From Desulfobacula sp. (GTDB lineage Bacteria; Desulfobacterota; Desulfobacteria; Desulfobacterales; Desulfobacteraceae), in contig NZ_JABZFL010000008.1 of the NCBI RefSeq assembly GCF_014237455.1, forward strand, positions 1 to 42,883: a DNA stretch of 42,883 bases, read 5' to 3'. The notes beneath the pieces were generated by a model. The model ran no database searches, had not been told where the DNA came from, and saw only the letters and a list, made by a program, of their open reading frames with translations. Position numbers and translations under genes: made by a program. Each line of letters starts with the position of its first letter. Position 1 is the stretch's first letter. Positions 33,861 to 41,740 of the stretch are shown piece after piece.

Positions 33861-33981
33861 ATCATCATAATTTTTAATGGGAATCCTTTGATTGTTCATA
33901 GGATAAAAATACTATTCGCACATAAAACATTAGTCCTTTTGACGGTTCAACATTCCAGGTGCTAATGCTTTTATGCAGTAA

Positions 33982-33996
33982 TGGTATGATAGTTGC
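33982..33996 (+). promoter_or_regulatory. Sigma-54-like -24/-12 promoter of the trehalose operon
   Basis: The site reads TGGTATGATAGTTGC followed by T-rich sequence: GG at 33983-33984 and GC at 33995-33996 with the required 10-base spacing. The -24 half is TGGTA rather than TGGCA. Transcription would begin about 40 bases before the ATG at 34047. Confidence 0.6.
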
Positions 33997-34046
33997 TTTT
34001 TAAATATTCATTCAGATTTTTACTGGATCAGATAAGGATCTTTTTT

Positions 34047-37000
34047 ATGGCAACCAGGAAACAAATACTTAACCCTGAATTGTATGATGCTGTCCTGTTT
34101 GATCTGGACGGTGTGGTTACCAGAACAGCGGATACCCATGCAACTGCATGGAAAAAGCTTTTTGACGAATACTTGAAAAAAAAAAGCGGAACCGATAATT
34201 ATATCCCCTTTAACCTTAAGGAGGACTATATAAGATATGTGGATGGAAAACCTCGCAACAAAGGGATTAAATCTTTTATCGCCTCTCGCAGTATTGATAT
34301 TCCCTATGGTTCTGTCCATGATGCGCCTGATAAAGAAACCGTCTGCGGGCTGGGCAACAGGAAAAACCAGCTTTTTTCTGATTTGCTGAAAAAAGAAGGC
34401 GTGAAGGTTTATAAATCCACAATTGATCTTATTCGTCAGTTAAGAAAAAATAGATTTAAGACAGCCATTGTCAGTTCAAGCAAAAACTGCCGACAAATCC
34501 TTAAGATTGCAAATGTTGAAGCTTTATTTGATGTCAGAGTTGATGGAGTTGTATCTGAAAGCCTTGGTCTTACCGGCAAACCTGAACCGGATACTTTTCT
34601 GGAAGCAGCCAGAAGACTGGATACTGATGTGAATAGATGTGTGGTGGTGGAGGATGCCTTATCCGGTGTGGAAGCCGGGGCAAAAGGTGGTTTTGGAATG
34701 GTTATCGGTATTAACCGTGGAAATCAGGCAAAAAAACTTAAGCAAAAAGGGGCTCACCTGGTAGTTAACGATCTTTCTGAAATTGAGGCAGGAATGGAAA
34801 AAGAGACCGGCTGGGATCTAATATATTTAGGGTTTGACCCTGAAGATGAAGGACGGCGGGAAGCAATGTGCGCCTTGGGAAACGGGTATTTTGTCACCAG
34901 AGGCGCAGCCCCTGAAGCAAAGGCTGATGATGTGCATTATCCGGGCACCTATCTTGCCGGAGGGTATAACCGGCTTAAGACTGAAATCGCCGGTAGAATA
35001 GTTGAGAATGAAGATCTGGTTAATATTCCCAACTGGCTCTGTCTCAATTTCCGTATCCCTGGAGAGGAATGGTTTCAGCTAAAAGATGTAAAAATTCTTT
35101 TTTACAAACAATCCCTGATTATAAAAAAAGGGATACTTAACCGCACCATATGCTTTCGAGATAAAAAAAACAGAGAGACACACATTTGTCAACACGCATT
35201 TGTCCATGGAGATCAGATGCACCGGGCTGCGCTGAAAACCATTATTACGCCCTTGAACTGGGAAGGTAAAATAGAGATCTGTTCTGCTCTGGATGGCAGG
35301 GTGACAAACCAGGGAGTGAAGCGCTATCGGGATTTGAGCAAGCAACATTTTGATCGGGTTGATTCCCGCCACATTGACGAAAAAAGCATGGTGTTAAAAA
35401 TGCGCACCAATCAGTCATGTATTGATATTGCAATGGGTGCAAGAACCAACATCTTTCTTCAAAAGAACCTGGCTGCTATTAAATCTGTTCCAGCTGACAA
35501 ACCCGGTGGATATGTTGCAAAGAATTTTATTGTAGATGTGAGTAAGAGAGATGATCTTACAGTGGAAAAACTGGTCTGTATCTATACATCCCGGGATAAA
35601 GGTATTTCCGAATGCTTATTAGAGGTGGAAAATACTATTGCAAATGATGTTGAAAGTTTTGATAGTTTATTAAAATCCCATGTTACAGCCTGGGAACTTT
35701 TATGGCGCAAATTCGATGTCACTCTTGAACTGGACAATAGTGGTATTGAGCAATATACACAAAAAATTATCAGATTGTATATTTTCCATTTATTACAAAG
35801 CTCTTCTGTACATTCCCTGGACATTGATGTGGGTATGCCGGCCCGTGGCTGGCATGGCGAAGGCTACAGAGGACATATATTCTGGGATGAAATGATTATT
35901 TTCCCATTTTTAAATTACCGGGCTCCTCAAATTACAAAAACCCTGCTCATGTATCGTTACCGACGACTTGAAGAAGCCCGGCGTGCAGCCAGGAAGGCAG
36001 GCTGCAAAGGTGCAATGTATCCATGGCAGAGTGGCAGCAGCGGAAGAGAAGAGACACAGCAGATGCATCTTAATCCTGAATCGGGTAACTGGCTTTTTGA
36101 CTACACTTATCTGCAGCGCCATGTAAACAATGCAATAGTTTATAATATCTGGCAGTATTTTCAAGCTACCTATGATACAGCATTTTTATCTTTTTACGGA
36201 GGTGAAATAATAATCGAAATCGCACGGTTCTGGGCAAGCATTGCAACATATGATCCTGAATTTGATCGATATGAAATCATGGGTGTAATGGGGCCTGATG
36301 AATATCATGACGCTTATCCCGGAGCAGACAAACCAGGCTTGAACAACAATGCCTATACCAATTTGATGGTCATGTTTGTTATGGATCAGGCGCTGAACCT
36401 GCGACATGTTATTTCTGAACAGGACTGGGAATATTTAAAAAAAAAGCTTGAGGTGGAAGATAAAGAACTTGAACAATGGAAAAAAATAAGTCGAAGGATA
36501 AAACTGGTATTCCATGGAGGTGGAATTCTCAGTCAGTTTGAAGGATATGAAAATTTAAAGGAATTTGACTGGGATGGTTATAAAAAAAAATATGGGAATA
36601 TCCGGCGCCTTGACAGGATTCTTGAAAAGGAAGGAGACAGCACCAATAACTATAAACTCTGCAAGCAGGCAGATGTCTTAATGCTTTTATATCTTTTCAG
36701 TGCTGAAACTTTAAGAAAGATGTTTAAACGTCTTAATTATACTTTTGACAAGGAGTTGATCCCCAAAAATATCAACTATTATTTAAACCGAACTACAAAC
36801 GGGTCATCCCTGGCACTGGTCATTCATGCCTGGATTGAAGCACGGCAGGCAAGAGAACGGTCATGGGACTTTTTCAGCCGGGCACTTGAGACGGATATGG
36901 TTGATGACCGAACCGGAAGCACCCGGGAAGGTATTCATCTGGCTGCCATGTCAGGGTGTATTGATATTCTTCAACGGGGCTATGCCGGTCTGGAAATACG

Positions 37001-37214
37001 AAGTGATATACTGATTTTAAATCCTTTACTCCCGAAACCCGTAAACCGCATCTGTTTTCATGTTCGATACAGGAACCACTGGCTTGATCTGGAAATCACT
37101 CAAACAGACGTTAAGGTTAAAAGCCTAACCAGCAGGGCAAGACCCGTCATGATTATGATCAAAGATGAAATAATCAGACTCTATCCGGGCAAGATAGCAT
37201 ATGTGGATATTTAA
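34047..37214 (+). CDS. Fused HAD phosphomutase / GH65 disaccharide phosphorylase
   Basis: This 1055-residue fusion begins with a HAD-superfamily domain of the beta-phosphoglucomutase type (about 10-250): FDLDGVVTRT with Asp19 and Asp21, VSSSKNC as motif II, KPEPDTFLEAA and VVVEDALSGVEAG as motifs III and IV. The rest (about 260-1050) is a glycoside hydrolase family 65 domain, with the general-acid Glu752 in MGPDEYH and RGWHGEGYRGHIFWDE in the substrate-binding region. GH65 enzymes phosphorolyse trehalose, trehalose-6-phosphate, maltose or kojibiose to beta-glucose-1-phosphate, which the HAD domain would convert to glucose-6-phosphate. Next to otsA, trehalose or trehalose-6-phosphate is the likely substrate. 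A longer frame starting with TTG at 33993 begins inside the promoter's -12 element; the ATG at 34047 has AAGGA 9 bases upstream and is preferred. Confidence 0.9.
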   Translation: MATRKQILNPELYDAVLFDLDGVVTRTADTHATAWKKLFDEYLKKKSGTDNYIPFNLKEDYIRYVDGKPRNKGIKSFIASRSIDIPYGSVHDAPDKETVCGLGNRKNQLFSDLLKKEGVKVYKSTIDLIRQLRKNRFKTAIVSSSKNCRQILKIANVEALFDVRVDGVVSESLGLTGKPEPDTFLEAARRLDTDVNRCVVVEDALSGVEAGAKGGFGMVIGINRGNQAKKLKQKGAHLVVNDLSEIEAGMEKETGWDLIYLGFDPEDEGRREAMCALGNGYFVTRGAAPEAKADDVHYPGTYLAGGYNRLKTEIAGRIVENEDLVNIPNWLCLNFRIPGEEWFQLKDVKILFYKQSLIIKKGILNRTICFRDKKNRETHICQHAFVHGDQMHRAALKTIITPLNWEGKIEICSALDGRVTNQGVKRYRDLSKQHFDRVDSRHIDEKSMVLKMRTNQSCIDIAMGARTNIFLQKNLAAIKSVPADKPGGYVAKNFIVDVSKRDDLTVEKLVCIYTSRDKGISECLLEVENTIANDVESFDSLLKSHVTAWELLWRKFDVTLELDNSGIEQYTQKIIRLYIFHLLQSSSVHSLDIDVGMPARGWHGEGYRGHIFWDEMIIFPFLNYRAPQITKTLLMYRYRRLEEARRAARKAGCKGAMYPWQSGSSGREETQQMHLNPESGNWLFDYTYLQRHVNNAIVYNIWQYFQATYDTAFLSFYGGEIIIEIARFWASIATYDPEFDRYEIMGVMGPDEYHDAYPGADKPGLNNNAYTNLMVMFVMDQALNLRHVISEQDWEYLKKKLEVEDKELEQWKKISRRIKLVFHGGGILSQFEGYENLKEFDWDGYKKKYGNIRRLDRILEKEGDSTNNYKLCKQADVLMLLYLFSAETLRKMFKRLNYTFDKELIPKNINYYLNRTTNGSSLALVIHAWIEARQARERSWDFFSRALETDMVDDRTGSTREGIHLAAMSGCIDILQRGYAGLEIRSDILILNPLLPKPVNRICFHVRYRNHWLDLEITQTDVKVKSLTSRARPVMIMIKDEIIRLYPGKIAYVDI

Positions 37215-37255
37215 ACTGTCTTTTTGAAAGCCCATAAAGAGGTAAGGATAAAACA

Positions 37256-38773
37256 ATGGATAAAAAAAATATACAAAAAAGTCGCATTATCATTGTATCC
37301 AACAGGTTGCCGGTTATTTTAAAACTTACTGAAGATGGGAAGACAGAGGTGGAAAAAGGGGCCGGGGGTCTGGTAACAGCAATGGCACCTGTACTGAAGA
37401 ATAGAAACGGCACCTGGATAGGCTGGCCTGGTTATGTACACGAGGCAGGTATTGATGACACCATGTTACCGGCAATACAAACAGCCACTTCCGGATACCG
37501 TGTTAAATCAGTTATGCTTAACTCAGATGAGTTAAAAAATTATTACGAAGGTTTCTCCAATTCAATTTTATGGCCTCTTTTCCATGGTTTTACGGATAAG
37601 TGCATCTTTTTGCCTGAATACTGGGTAAGCTATCAGAATGTGAATAAAAAATTTGCATTAACTGTATGCAAGAATGCAGATGATCCTGATTTTATCTGGG
37701 TCCATGATTATCAGTTAATACTTGTCGGGGCTCAGTTGCGCAAAATGCACAAGAGGAACCGGATGGGATTTTTTTTGCATATCCCGTTTCCTCCCATTGA
37801 TACCTTTATACGATGCCCATGGCGATTTGAACTCCTTTTGGCCATGTTGGAATATGACATCATAGGGTTCCACACTATTCTAAGCAAACGTAATTTTATT
37901 GGATGTATCAAAAAAATAATCCAAGATGCGCAAATTGATGCAAAGAAAGCGTTTGATGAGACGGTAAGTGAATTAAGAATTAACAGCAGAATCGTCCGCA
38001 TCGGGGTCTTTCCCATTAGTATTGATTACAATGAATTTTCTCTCCACGCCTGGGACAACGACGTCTATAAAAGATCAAAGGAAATACGGAAGAATGCCCC
38101 GGGTACTAAAATATTACTGGGTGTTGATCGTCTGGATTATACCAAGGGCATACCTGAAAAGCTAAAAGCATTTAAGCGCTTTTTAACACGCTTTCCAAAG
38201 TTCCATAAAAAAATACATTTCATTCAACTTGTGGTCCCAAGCCGCAGGGAAATAACAGCCTATGCTGATCTGAAACTTAAGATAGAACAACTTGTGGGAG
38301 AGATTAATGGTAAATTCAGTACAGCTGACTGGCTTCCTGTCCAGTATATGTTTCGAAATCTTGGCAGAAACGAACTGATTGCATTGTACCGGGCATGCGA
38401 TATTGGTTTTATTACTCCGTTAAAGGATGGTATGAATCTTGTTGCCAAGGAATATTGTGCCTGCAATATTAATGAAAAAGGAGTGCTGATACTCAGCGAA
38501 TTTGCCGGTGCTGCCCAGCAGTTTTACCAGGATGCAATTTTAGTAAATCCCCATGACATTGAAGGCGCGGCCAAGGCAATTTACAGGGCATTTAATATGC
38601 CTTTGGAAGAAAAAAACCAGCGGATGCGCAATCTGCGGGAGAAGATTAAAAATAAAGATGTCTTCTGGTGGGTCAACTCTTTTTTAAATACCGCCATTGA
38701 AAAGAATTTATCAAATTTCCCACAGGTGGATGAATATTTTCCTGATGAGCCAACCGCGAACTTAGGAATATGA
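37256..38773 (+). CDS. otsA: Trehalose-6-phosphate synthase (GT20)
   Basis: This 505-residue cytoplasmic enzyme makes trehalose-6-phosphate from UDP-glucose (or another NDP-glucose) and glucose-6-phosphate. Family motifs are clear: SNRLPV and GAGGLVTAM at the N-terminus, WVHDYQL, FFLHIPFPP, GVDRLDYTKGIPEKL in the nucleotide-sugar half, and DGMNLVAKEY near the active site. It is slightly longer than E. coli OtsA (474). It follows the HAD-GH65 gene after 41 bases with AAGGA upstream. No otsB phosphatase is present in the window, so the product may be handled by the upstream HAD-GH65 protein. Confidence 0.95.
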   Translation: MDKKNIQKSRIIIVSNRLPVILKLTEDGKTEVEKGAGGLVTAMAPVLKNRNGTWIGWPGYVHEAGIDDTMLPAIQTATSGYRVKSVMLNSDELKNYYEGFSNSILWPLFHGFTDKCIFLPEYWVSYQNVNKKFALTVCKNADDPDFIWVHDYQLILVGAQLRKMHKRNRMGFFLHIPFPPIDTFIRCPWRFELLLAMLEYDIIGFHTILSKRNFIGCIKKIIQDAQIDAKKAFDETVSELRINSRIVRIGVFPISIDYNEFSLHAWDNDVYKRSKEIRKNAPGTKILLGVDRLDYTKGIPEKLKAFKRFLTRFPKFHKKIHFIQLVVPSRREITAYADLKLKIEQLVGEINGKFSTADWLPVQYMFRNLGRNELIALYRACDIGFITPLKDGMNLVAKEYCACNINEKGVLILSEFAGAAQQFYQDAILVNPHDIEGAAKAIYRAFNMPLEEKNQRMRNLREKIKNKDVFWWVNSFLNTAIEKNLSNFPQVDEYFPDEPTANLGI

Positions 38774-38775
38774 TT

Positions 38776-39192
38776 TTACTTTAAGAAAATAGAAATAAAA
38801 TTACGGATCAAAAACATGAACAGCGCTATCCATATTATGATAAACACTATAGCAAATACCCAATTTTTTTTTAGTTGTAACGGTTGATTTTCCGCTTTTT
38901 CCCTTGATTCTTCCATAATTTCTTGTGGAATTAATTTAATTGAGAGCGTTATTAATACAGGAAGAATTAAAAGATCATCCAAATAACCTAAAATCGGAAT
39001 AAAATCCGGAATAAGATCAATTGGACTTAACGCATATCCTAAAGTAAACAAAATAATAATTTTGGGTAATACAGTGGTTTTCGGATGTTGATATGCATAA
39101 TAAATCGCAATAATTTCTTTTTTAAGATTTTTTACTTTTATTTTTAATTTTTCTAATGTTCTCAAATTCAATTCCCGTTTTATGGCAACCAC
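38776..39192 (-). CDS. DUF1232 (YkvA-type) small membrane protein
   Basis: This 138-residue protein contains the short DUF1232 segment LGYALSPIDLIPDFIPILGYLDDLLIL (about 51-77) with its characteristic SPIDLIPD core. A second hydrophobic helix lies at the C-terminus (about 112-133). Function in the family is unknown. It ends 2 bases beyond the otsA stop on the opposite strand, with no room for a terminator. A hairpin terminator (39208-39249) separates it from the receiver gene upstream. Confidence 0.82.
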   Translation of the reverse strand: MVAIKRELNLRTLEKLKIKVKNLKKEIIAIYYAYQHPKTTVLPKIIILFTLGYALSPIDLIPDFIPILGYLDDLLILPVLITLSIKLIPQEIMEESREKAENQPLQLKKNWVFAIVFIIIWIALFMFLIRNFISIFLK

Positions 39193-39207
39193 TCCTCAAA
39201 AGATTAA

Positions 39208-39249
39208 AAACCGGCCGCCCCCTGGCAGAGGGTAGAGGCGGCTCGGTTT
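39208..39249 (-). terminator. Rho-independent terminator of the kinase/receiver pair
   Basis: Read on the minus strand, AAACCGAGCCGCC pairs with GGCGGCCGGTTT (one bulge), with an inner CCCT/AGGG stem, and is followed by a T-rich tail (GGTTTTTAATCTTTT). It lies 27 bases after the receiver stop. Confidence 0.8.
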
Positions 39250-39275
39250 GGGACCCTCATTTCATGCCGTACAAG

Positions 39276-39725
39276 TCAGTCGAACAGCTTGAAGACATCT
39301 GAGGGTGACTCTACAACTTTCTTAAGTTTTTCTTCCAAATCCTTTTTCCAGGCCTCATCTTTTTTTCTCCACGCCCCCTCGATTTTTTCAACGAGTTCAT
39401 CAATTTCACAGGGTTTTGTGAGAAAATCATATGCGCCCAGACGGATTGCTTCTATGGCAGCATCAACTGAACCGTGGCCCGTAAGGAGAAGCGTTTCCGT
39501 AAAAAGACCCAGCTTTTTGATCTCCTTTAAGGTAGTGATACCATTCATCCCCGGCATTTTCAGATCAAGAACAACGACATCAAAATTCTCCTTTTCAAGC
39601 GCCCTTATAGCGCTTTCTCCGTTGTAAACGGCGGTAACTTTATACTGCCTGTTTTGAAGCAGTTTGGCCATGTTGTCACAAAATATTTCTTCATCGTCCA
39701 CAAGTAAAATTTTACTTCCTATCAT
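39276..39725 (-). CDS. Receiver-only response regulator
   Basis: This 149-residue CheY-like receiver has the acidic pair in ILLVDDEEIF, phospho-acceptor Asp in VVVLDLKMPGMNGI, Thr in TLLLTGHGS and Lys in YDFLTKPCEID, followed by a charged helical tail. It starts 32 bases after the dCache kinase stop and is its likely acceptor. A good AGGAGG lies upstream of the ATG. Closest in look to the receivers at 22391 and 22806. Confidence 0.9.
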   Translation of the reverse strand: MIGSKILLVDDEEIFCDNMAKLLQNRQYKVTAVYNGESAIRALEKENFDVVVLDLKMPGMNGITTLKEIKKLGLFTETLLLTGHGSVDAAIEAIRLGAYDFLTKPCEIDELVEKIEGAWRKKDEAWKKDLEEKLKKVVESPSDVFKLFD

Positions 39726-39757
39726 AATTCATCCTCCTATAATGTTATTCGAAACCG

Positions 39758-41509
39758 TTAATGTTTAATGTTGTTTCCATTATATAATCTGCCGCCTCCA
39801 TGCTTCAATAAATCCTCGGGCGGTTTGAATGGAAATGTCAGAGTAAAGAGCGTTCCTTTTTCAACATCACTTTCAACGTCAATGTTACCGCCAAGCTGTT
39901 TCACTATGCTGTAACAGATGGAAAGGCCTAAGCCTGTACCTTGTCCCGGAGATTTTGTGGTGAAAAACGGATCAAAAACTTTTTCAATATCTTCATCTTT
40001 TATTCCATTTCCCGTATCCTTCACAGTAATGACTATTCCGGTTTTGTCCTTTGAAAGACAGGTGGCTATGGTTATCATGCCGTAGCCCTTGTCTTCATGA
40101 GCCGCTATTGCATTATTGATAATATTCAATAATACCTGCTGAAGCTGTGATGGATCCGACATGATAGGCTGAAGTTTACCGTCCAATATGGATTTAAAGC
40201 TTATGCCATCCGATTTGGCTTCCCTCTCCATGAGGTCGATCACTTCTCTTAAGAATACGTTTATGTCCACTGTCTCTATGACGGATTTGGTCCTGCGTGC
40301 GAACTTCATAAGGTTTCTTGTAATATGTTTGCACCGAAGAACCTGTGTGTCTATCTGATTAAGTGATCCTGCAAATTGTTTTTCGAAAATTTCATCTGTT
40401 ATGGGTATTCTTTTTTCCATGTCCTGAAGAAGCTGACGTTCGGTCGTAATAATGGCAAGGGGATTGTTTATCTCATGTGCAACCCCTGCGGAAAGCTCTC
40501 CTATGGATGCCAGTTTTCCGGTCTGCATGAGCTGCCTGTTCATACGTTCTACTTCATCATCTCTTTTTTTAATGACTGAAACCATGTGGCGGGTTATGAA
40601 TACGATGACAATAAAGATAATCAGTGCGCTAAGATGGAGTGATATCAGGGCAGCCCTGTTGGCGTGGCGGACCTCTTCAAAAAGCTCGGCTTCATCAATT
40701 CTCACCACCAGGAGCCATTTTGGATCTCTCAGCCATGTTTCACAGACAATTTTTCTTGTCTGTGAATCTCCGACGCCTGTTTCAAAAAACCTGAACTTTA
40801 CACCATCATGAATTTCACCGTTAAATCCTGATGCCAATGCCATAATCTCTCCGTCTGAACCAGGGCTGGTCTGATAGATCCCTTTTTTGTTTAGAATGTA
40901 TACTTCTCCAGTTTTTCCGATCCTTACATCTTCCACCAAAGAACGAAACCACTCTGTGTTGATCGTGGCTCTCAATATCCAGCGATGTCCATTTTCATTC
41001 TTTATCACTGCCATTATAAAATGGGGTTCTTTCCTGAATCCCATAAACATGTCACTGGTATAGCTTCCCTTTTCCATAACTTCCTCGAACCAGAATGTGT
41101 TGAAATAATTTTTGTCTATAAGGTCATAGGGACCTACATAAGCAGTATGATCCCCGTTTTCATCAATGATGCCGATATCAGTCAGGATCCATGAATCCCG
41201 ATTGATCGTCTTAAAAATATGACTGAGGCGATCCTTTTTTGTCAGGGAAACTATTGAATGCGTTTGAGTGATGAACTCAAGTCTGGTTCTGTTTTCCTTC
41301 AGAAAAAATTCTATGATCTTCCTGTGATACTCAACCCGTGCCTGAAGCATTTTTTCCATCCGTTCCTTGGCAAACCTTGAATAATGAATATTGATTGCCC
41401 ATCCGGCAAGAAGCAGGGGAGAAAGGGAGCAGATCATGGTGAGGAAAGTGAACCTGCGAAAGAGACGGGAATACTGTGTCTTCTTCTTATTTTCAAGGCT
41501 TTGATCCAT
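39758..41509 (-). CDS. dCache-type membrane sensor histidine kinase
   Basis: This 583-residue kinase has a membrane segment at about 20-40, an extracytoplasmic double-Cache-like sensor ([42 protein letters not shown]), a second membrane segment near 290-310, HisKA ([18 protein letters not shown]) and a full HATPase domain ([34 protein letters not shown]). It is a clear paralogue of the kinase at 23249-24979, sharing the order and spacing of these stretches. A longer frame opens at 41584, but AGGAG lies 6 bases before the ATG at 41509, and a sigma-54-like promoter overlaps the longer version, so the shorter start is preferred. Confidence 0.9.
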   Translation of the reverse strand: MDQSLENKKKTQYSRLFRRFTFLTMICSLSPLLLAGWAINIHYSRFAKERMEKMLQARVEYHRKIIEFFLKENRTRLEFITQTHSIVSLTKKDRLSHIFKTINRDSWILTDIGIIDENGDHTAYVGPYDLIDKNYFNTFWFEEVMEKGSYTSDMFMGFRKEPHFIMAVIKNENGHRWILRATINTEWFRSLVEDVRIGKTGEVYILNKKGIYQTSPGSDGEIMALASGFNGEIHDGVKFRFFETGVGDSQTRKIVCETWLRDPKWLLVVRIDEAELFEEVRHANRAALISLHLSALIIFIVIVFITRHMVSVIKKRDDEVERMNRQLMQTGKLASIGELSAGVAHEINNPLAIITTERQLLQDMEKRIPITDEIFEKQFAGSLNQIDTQVLRCKHITRNLMKFARRTKSVIETVDINVFLREVIDLMEREAKSDGISFKSILDGKLQPIMSDPSQLQQVLLNIINNAIAAHEDKGYGMITIATCLSKDKTGIVITVKDTGNGIKDEDIEKVFDPFFTTKSPGQGTGLGLSICYSIVKQLGGNIDVESDVEKGTLFTLTFPFKPPEDLLKHGGGRLYNGNNIKH

Positions 41510-41568
41510 GCTAACTCCTGTATGCACTGTTTTTTGTATCAAATAAATGCTTTTACTTAAATAGAATA

Positions 41569-41583
41569 GCAACAAGTGTACCA
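41569..41583 (-). promoter_or_regulatory. Sigma-54-like -24/-12 promoter of the second dCache kinase operon
   Basis: On the minus strand the site reads TGGTACACTTGTTGC: GG at 41582-41581 and GC at 41570-41569 with 10 bases between, close to the consensus. It lies about 60 bases before the kinase ATG at 41509. A dyad ACCGTA-AAAA-TACGGT (41643-41658) lies about 60-75 bases further upstream and is a possible activator site. Confidence 0.62.
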
Positions 41584-41715
41584 AAGGGGTTTGTTCATCC
41601 GATATTCTGATAACTTACTGAAATTTAAATGGTTGTTCCGATACCGTAAAAATACGGTTTTATACTGAATGTCGTCAGACAGGAGACAGGGGTGGAAATC
41701 ACTATATGACACTCC

Positions 41716-41740
41716 GGGCGGTTTACTTAAAGTACCGCCC
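41716..41740. terminator. Hairpin overlapping the end of the deacetylase-family gene
   Basis: GGGCGGT (41716-41722) pairs with ACCGCCC (41734-41740), with an inner ACTT/AAGT pairing. It covers the stop codon of the minus-strand gene. The T-run (41745-41750) is on the plus-strand side, so its use as a terminator for the minus-strand gene is uncertain. Confidence 0.4.

Larger units (their letters stand above)
33426..34046. other. Regulatory region upstream of the trehalose operon
   Basis: About 600 bases without a secure gene. The right half contains a candidate activator dyad (33827-33860) and a sigma-54-like promoter (33982-33996). The left half carries only the doubtful minus-strand small ORF. 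A plus-strand open frame at 33636-33965 starts with TTG, has no ribosome-binding site and contains the regulatory dyad, so it was not accepted. Confidence 0.6.

Noticed and set aside
33636-33965. Plus-strand open frame of 109 codons
   Set aside because: It starts with TTG, has no ribosome-binding site, resembles no family, and contains the candidate activator dyad of the trehalose promoter.
34620-34700. HAD domain as a classical trehalose-6-phosphate phosphatase (OtsB)
   Set aside because: Its motifs and cap position fit the beta-phosphoglucomutase subfamily, not the OtsB subfamily; phosphatase activity remains only a possibility.
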